Origin: Asticcacaulis sp.
GTDB lineage: Bacteria > Pseudomonadota > Alphaproteobacteria > Caulobacterales > Caulobacteraceae
Assembly: GCF_020217185.1 (NCBI RefSeq)
Contig: NZ_JAIWNX010000062.1
Location: 1 to 10,000 of the forward strand
Direction: 5' to 3'
DNA length: 10,000 nt
Part shown: positions 7,661 through 10,000 of the stretch, in pieces
Layout: the number at the start of each line of letters is the position of its first letter
Numbering within the stretch: the first letter of the stretch is position 1
Translations under genes and position numbers: made by a program
The notes under the pieces: generated by a model
Databases searched by the model: none
What the model was told of the DNA's origin: nothing
Seen by the model: the letters and a program-made list of their open reading frames with translations, nothing else

Positions 7661-8434
7661 ATGGTTGAACTGGCTCTCCCCAAGCGCTCTCAGATCAAGA
7701 ACGGCAAGCGTTACAAGGCGCCGTCGGGGTCGAAGAATGTGCGCGTGTACAAGATCTACCGCTTCGATCCGGATTCGGGCGAAAACCCGCGCTGGGACAA
7801 GTATGAGGTCGATGCCAAGGCCCACGGGCCGATGGTGCTCGACGCCCTCATCTACATCAAGAACAATGTCGATTCGACGCTGAGCTTCCGTCGCTCGTGC
7901 CGCGAAGGTATCTGCGGTTCGTGCGCCATGAATATCGGCGGCCGCAATACTCTGGCCTGCACCAAGGGCCATGAGGAATATAACGGCGAAATCACCATCT
8001 CGCCGCTGCCGCACATGCCGGTGGTCAAGGACCTCGTGCCGGACCTGTCGGGCTTCTATGCGCAATACGCCTCGATCGAGCCGTACCTGCAATCGACGAC
8101 GCCCGACCCGGACAAGGAGCGCCTGCAAAGCCCGGCCAACCGCGACAAGCTGGATGGGCTTTATGAGTGCATCCTGTGCGCTTGCTGCTCGACCTCCTGC
8201 CCCAGCTACTGGTGGAATCAGGACAAGTATCTGGGCCCGGCGGCCCTGCTTCAGGCCTATCGCTGGATCGCCGACTCGCGCGACGATCACACCAAGAAGC
8301 GTCTGGAATCGCTGGAAGACCCCTTCAAGCTGTACCGCTGCCACACCATCATGAACTGTGCGCAGGTCTGCCCCAAGGGTCTAAACCCGGCCAAGGCCAT
8401 CGCTGAAATCAAGAAGATGATGCCGGCGAAGTAA
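7661..8434 (+). CDS. sdhB: Succinate dehydrogenase iron-sulfur subunit (SdhB)
   Basis: A 257-residue subunit that relays electrons from FAD to ubiquinone through three Fe-S clusters. The N-terminal plant-ferredoxin-type domain binds [2Fe-2S] with C80, C85, C88 and C100 ([10 protein letters not shown]...LAC). The C-terminal domain has [11 protein letters not shown] (170-180): C170, C173 and C176 with C237 hold [4Fe-4S]; C180, C227 and C233 (RCHTIMNC) hold [3Fe-4S]. The Trp-Trp pair at 184-185 after CPSY includes the Trp of the quinone pocket. The ATG at 7661 follows AAGGGGAG by 8 nt, and that motif overlaps the sdhA stop codon. A nearby ATG at 7654 is out of frame and stops at once. It is the last gene of the sdhCDAB operon; a long hairpin starts directly after its stop codon. 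Confidence 0.99.
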   Translation: MVELALPKRSQIKNGKRYKAPSGSKNVRVYKIYRFDPDSGENPRWDKYEVDAKAHGPMVLDALIYIKNNVDSTLSFRRSCREGICGSCAMNIGGRNTLACTKGHEEYNGEITISPLPHMPVVKDLVPDLSGFYAQYASIEPYLQSTTPDPDKERLQSPANRDKLDGLYECILCACCSTSCPSYWWNQDKYLGPAALLQAYRWIADSRDDHTKKRLESLEDPFKLYRCHTIMNCAQVCPKGLNPAKAIAEIKKMMPAK

Positions 8435-8435
8435 T

Positions 8436-8462
8436 CATGGGGGAAACAGCGTTTCCCCCATG
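8436..8462 (+). terminator. 12-bp perfect hairpin after sdhB
   Basis: CATGGGGGAAAC, a 3-nt loop AGC and GTTTCCCCCATG form a perfect 12-bp stem starting 2 bp after the sdhB stop codon. No T-run follows, so it may stabilise the sdh mRNA 3' end, or work together with the next hairpins, rather than terminate by itself. Confidence 0.6.
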
Positions 8463-8480
8463 TGCCCCTTCCTATATCGA

Positions 8481-8520
8481 AAAAATTTGCTAGAGACGGC
8501 TCGTCGCAAATTTTTGCTTT
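8481..8520. terminator. A/T-rich inverted repeat, likely bidirectional terminator
   Basis: AAAAATTTGC (8481-8490) and GCAAATTTTT (8506-8515) form a 10-bp inverted repeat. The spacer has an inner 4-bp arm GACG/CGTC, so a longer interrupted stem can form. In both directions the stem runs into a U-rich tail (plus strand TTTTTGCTTT), the pattern of a bidirectional terminator. Confidence 0.5.
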
Positions 8521-8527
8521 CTATTTC

Positions 8528-8566
8528 GAGAGCCGAGGCTTTTGCTTCGGCTCTCGGGTTTAGTTT
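8528..8566 (+). terminator. Intrinsic terminator between sdhB and fdxB
   Basis: GAGAGCCGAGGC, a TTTT loop and GCTTCGGCTCTC form a 12-bp stem with one G-U pair, followed by GGGTTTAGTTT. This is the best conventional terminator of the spacer and probably closes the sdhCDAB transcript. The downstream ferredoxin would then have its own promoter. Confidence 0.65.
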
Positions 8567-8580
8567 GGTCGCGATGTTTT

Positions 8581-8608
8581 TGCGAAAAACCGATTACACT
8601 TTTTCGCA
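8581..8608. promoter_or_regulatory. 28-bp operator-like dyad upstream of the ferredoxin gene
   Basis: TGCGAAAAA (8581-8589) and TTTTTCGCA (8600-8608) are perfect 9-bp inverted arms around a 10-bp spacer, ending 30 bp before the ferredoxin ATG. The 19-bp centre-to-centre distance puts the arms about two helix turns apart on one face, as a dimeric regulator would need. It could also be a fourth hairpin in the spacer's terminator cluster. Confidence 0.4.
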
Positions 8609-8638
8609 CATCGCTCTGTGCATTTGAAATGGCCCCCT

Positions 8639-8959
8639 ATGCCCAAGATCACCTATATCGAATCCAACGGCAAAACCCACGAGATCGAGGTCAAGACTGG
8701 CAACTCGGTCATGGAAGGGGCGATCAAGCACAATATTCCCGGTATCGACGCTGACTGCGGCGGGGCCTGTGCCTGCGCCACCTGCCACGTCTATGTCGAT
8801 CCGCAGTGGTTTGACAAAACCGGCGGCCCGTCGGTGATGGAAGAGTCCATGCTCGATTTCGCGCAGGATGTTGAGCCGACCTCGCGCCTCTCATGCCAGA
8901 TCCGCGTCACCGAGGCGCTGAACGGCCTGATCGTGCGCCTGCCCGAAAGCCAGCACTGA
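8639..8959 (+). CDS. fdxB: Adrenodoxin-type [2Fe-2S] ferredoxin
   Basis: A 106-residue soluble electron carrier of the vertebrate-type (adrenodoxin-like) ferredoxins. The cluster ligands follow the family spacing C40-x5-C46-x2-C49-x36-C86, with an extra Cys at 44. The EESMLDFA stretch at 68-75 is the acidic helix that docks redox partners. It ends RLPESQH, and the whole sequence closely follows Caulobacter ferredoxin FdxB (FdII) as I remember it. Such ferredoxins serve Fe-S cluster assembly or cytochrome P450 systems; which one applies here is not shown by the neighbours. ATG 8639 gives the standard length and the family's MxKITYI opening. An in-frame GTG at 8618 would add seven residues, and neither start has a clear ribosome-binding site. 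It is probably transcribed separately from the sdh operon because several hairpins intervene. Confidence 0.95.
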   Translation: MPKITYIESNGKTHEIEVKTGNSVMEGAIKHNIPGIDADCGGACACATCHVYVDPQWFDKTGGPSVMEESMLDFAQDVEPTSRLSCQIRVTEALNGLIVRLPESQH

Positions 8960-8983
8960 TTTTCCGGTCAGAGTAAAATTGGC

Positions 8984-9011
8984 CACGAAAAACACGAAAA
9001 GACACAAAAAT
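8984..9011 (+). repeat. Three tandem A-rich 9-10-mers (CACGAAAAA type)
   Basis: CACGAAAAA (8984-8992), CACGAAAAGA (8993-9002) and CACAAAAAT (9003-9011) follow head to tail in the ferredoxin/HPP spacer. They repeat at about one DNA helical turn, so A-tracts would be in phase and could bend the DNA. No coding function is visible. Confidence 0.55.
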
Positions 9012-9052
9012 CAGAGCGCTTGAAGTTTAAGCGTCCCAAGGGCATGACGTAT

Positions 9053-9068
9053 ACTCACCTTCGTGAGT
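9053..9068. repeat. Small inverted repeat upstream of the HPP gene
   Basis: ACTCAC, loop CTTC, and GTGAGT form a 6-bp hairpin 59 bp before the HPP start. It lacks a T-run on the plus strand. It may be an operator, a weak hairpin or chance. Confidence 0.3.
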
Positions 9069-9126
9069 GAGGTATCCTCCGTGTCCTTCTCAGCGAAGAC
9101 CTTTCGTGATTTTCTCAGCCAAATCC

Positions 9127-10000
9127 ATGACACCAGCGCTCAAACTCTGGCTCGATGCCCTTAAGCCCAAACCGCTGCCGGTTTCGGGGCTGGAGCGGAT
9201 GCGCAGCGGTCTGGGGGCGTGTCTCGGCATCGGTTTCACTGCCCTGATCAGCCTGCTGATCGCCGCGCCGCTGGGCCTGTCGCCGTGGCTGGTGGCCCCG
9301 CTTGGGGCTTCGGCCGTGCTGGTTTTTGCGGTGCCGGCCTCACCTCTGGCGCAACCGTGGTCGGTTATCGGTGGCAATACGGTGTCGGCGATCATCGGTC
9401 TGATCTGCGCCCATATGATCCCCGATCCGGTGATCGCGGCCTCCTTGGCTGTGTCCCTGGCTATTCTGGCCATGTTTGCCACGCGCAGCCTGCACCCGCC
9501 CGGCGGGGCCATGGCCTTGCTGGTCGTACTCACCCACACGACCAGCCCGTGGTTCGCGCTGTTCCCCGCCTTCACCAATTCGCTGTTGTTGGTCAGCGCC
9601 GGGATTGTCTTCAACACCCTCACCCGCCGCAACTATCCGCACATCGCCGCACCCGCTCCGAAGACCGAGGACAACAGCCTCAAGCGCGTCAGCGCCGAAG
9701 ACATCGCCGCCGCCCTGAGCCAGATGGACACGCTGATCGACATCGCGCCCGATGATCTGGAAAAGCTGCTGACCCTGTCCGAACGCCATGCGTATCAGCG
9801 GCTGATGGACCATATCCGGGCTAAAGACATCATGACGCCAAATCCCATTCATGTGGAATTTGGCACGCCTCTGGAAGACACCTGGGCCTTGATTCAGAAA
9901 CACAGGCTGAAATTGCTGCCGGTAACGGACAAGGCCGGGCGGGTCATCGGCGTCATTACAGCGGACGATATGCTGCGTCAGGCGGGTGGCGCACCTGCCG
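9127..10000 (+). CDS. HPP-family membrane protein with CBS domain (partial, C-terminal part beyond right edge)
   Basis: The first 291 residues of an integral membrane protein of the HPP family. The family signature H123-P-P-G-G127 is preceded by ATRSL and followed by AMALLVVLT. WLVAPLGASAVLVFAVP (54-70) and QPWSVIGGNTVSA (76-88) are also typical. Hydrophobic helices lie at about 28-47, 53-70, 79-98, 103-118, 128-136 and 150-166. A soluble linker at about 172-230 follows, then a CBS domain from about 232 (AKDIMTPNPIHV), with the LLPVTDKAGRVIGVITADDML pattern split here as LLPV and VIGVITADD; CBS domains usually bind adenine nucleotides. Some plant and cyanobacterial HPP proteins transport nitrite, but the substrate here is unknown. 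ATG 9127 was chosen on family length. GTG 9106 and 9067 are in frame too, and no ribosome-binding site decides between them. The gene continues past the right edge, probably with a second CBS repeat. Confidence 0.9.
   Translation, partial: MTPALKLWLDALKPKPLPVSGLERMRSGLGACLGIGFTALISLLIAAPLGLSPWLVAPLGASAVLVFAVPASPLAQPWSVIGGNTVSAIIGLICAHMIPDPVIAASLAVSLAILAMFATRSLHPPGGAMALLVVLTHTTSPWFALFPAFTNSLLLVSAGIVFNTLTRRNYPHIAAPAPKTEDNSLKRVSAEDIAAALSQMDTLIDIAPDDLEKLLTLSERHAYQRLMDHIRAKDIMTPNPIHVEFGTPLEDTWALIQKHRLKLLPVTDKAGRVIGVITADDMLRQAGGAPA

Noticed and set aside
7643..8344. A 233-codon open frame antisense to sdhB
   Set aside because: The sense strand is a complete SdhB with all Fe-S ligands; the antisense frame is a composition artefact.
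8436..8608. CRISPR array
   Set aside because: The repeats are hairpins of different sequence, not identical direct repeats with regular spacers.
9090..9903. Minus-strand frames opposite the HPP gene
   Set aside because: They lie antisense to a frame with a clear HPP signature and a CBS domain and show no recognisable motif.

Overview
The window looks like chromosomal core DNA of a Caulobacterales-type alphaproteobacterium. It is GC-rich, the genes are close together and lightly spaced, the promoter upstream of the sdh operon fits the alphaproteobacterial housekeeping pattern, and the malate dehydrogenase and ferredoxin resemble the Caulobacter proteins as I remember them. Asticcacaulis or a close relative is my best guess, but that is an inference from memory without a database search. 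I see no mobile element, CRISPR array, tRNA or rRNA.

Left part (1-2543, all minus strand): the N-terminal half of an AlaC-like aminotransferase running off the left edge, with an intrinsic terminator in its upstream region; a RimJ/RimL-type GNAT acetyltransferase; a textbook UUCG-loop terminator; and malate dehydrogenase (mdh).

Middle part (2544-5052): a divergent regulatory region between mdh and a plus-strand HIT-family hydrolase contains an inverted repeat and a 10-bp direct repeat. The HIT gene converges on, and overlaps by 17 bp, a minus-strand gene for an unrecognised 502-residue exported protein. That protein has a lysine/alanine/threonine-rich tract, a proline-rich linker and a globular C-terminal domain. 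A 405-bp region with promoter- and operator-like elements then separates this gene from sdhC.

Right part (5053-10000, plus strand): a compact sdhCDAB operon encodes all four subunits of succinate dehydrogenase (respiratory complex II). Every catalytic, haem, quinone and Fe-S ligand I looked for is present. After it comes a cluster of four inverted repeats in about 170 bp, an adrenodoxin-type [2Fe-2S] ferredoxin (fdxB), a short A-rich tandem repeat, and an HPP-family membrane protein fused to a CBS domain that continues past the right edge.

Functionally the window is mostly central metabolism. Succinate dehydrogenase and malate dehydrogenase are the TCA steps on either side of fumarase, and they sit about 2.5 kb apart in opposite orientation. 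I did not find a clearly new biological system. The most unusual parts are the repeat-rich sdhB-fdxB spacer, the lysine-rich exported protein, the terminator inside the aminotransferase leader, and the palindromes in the sdh upstream region.
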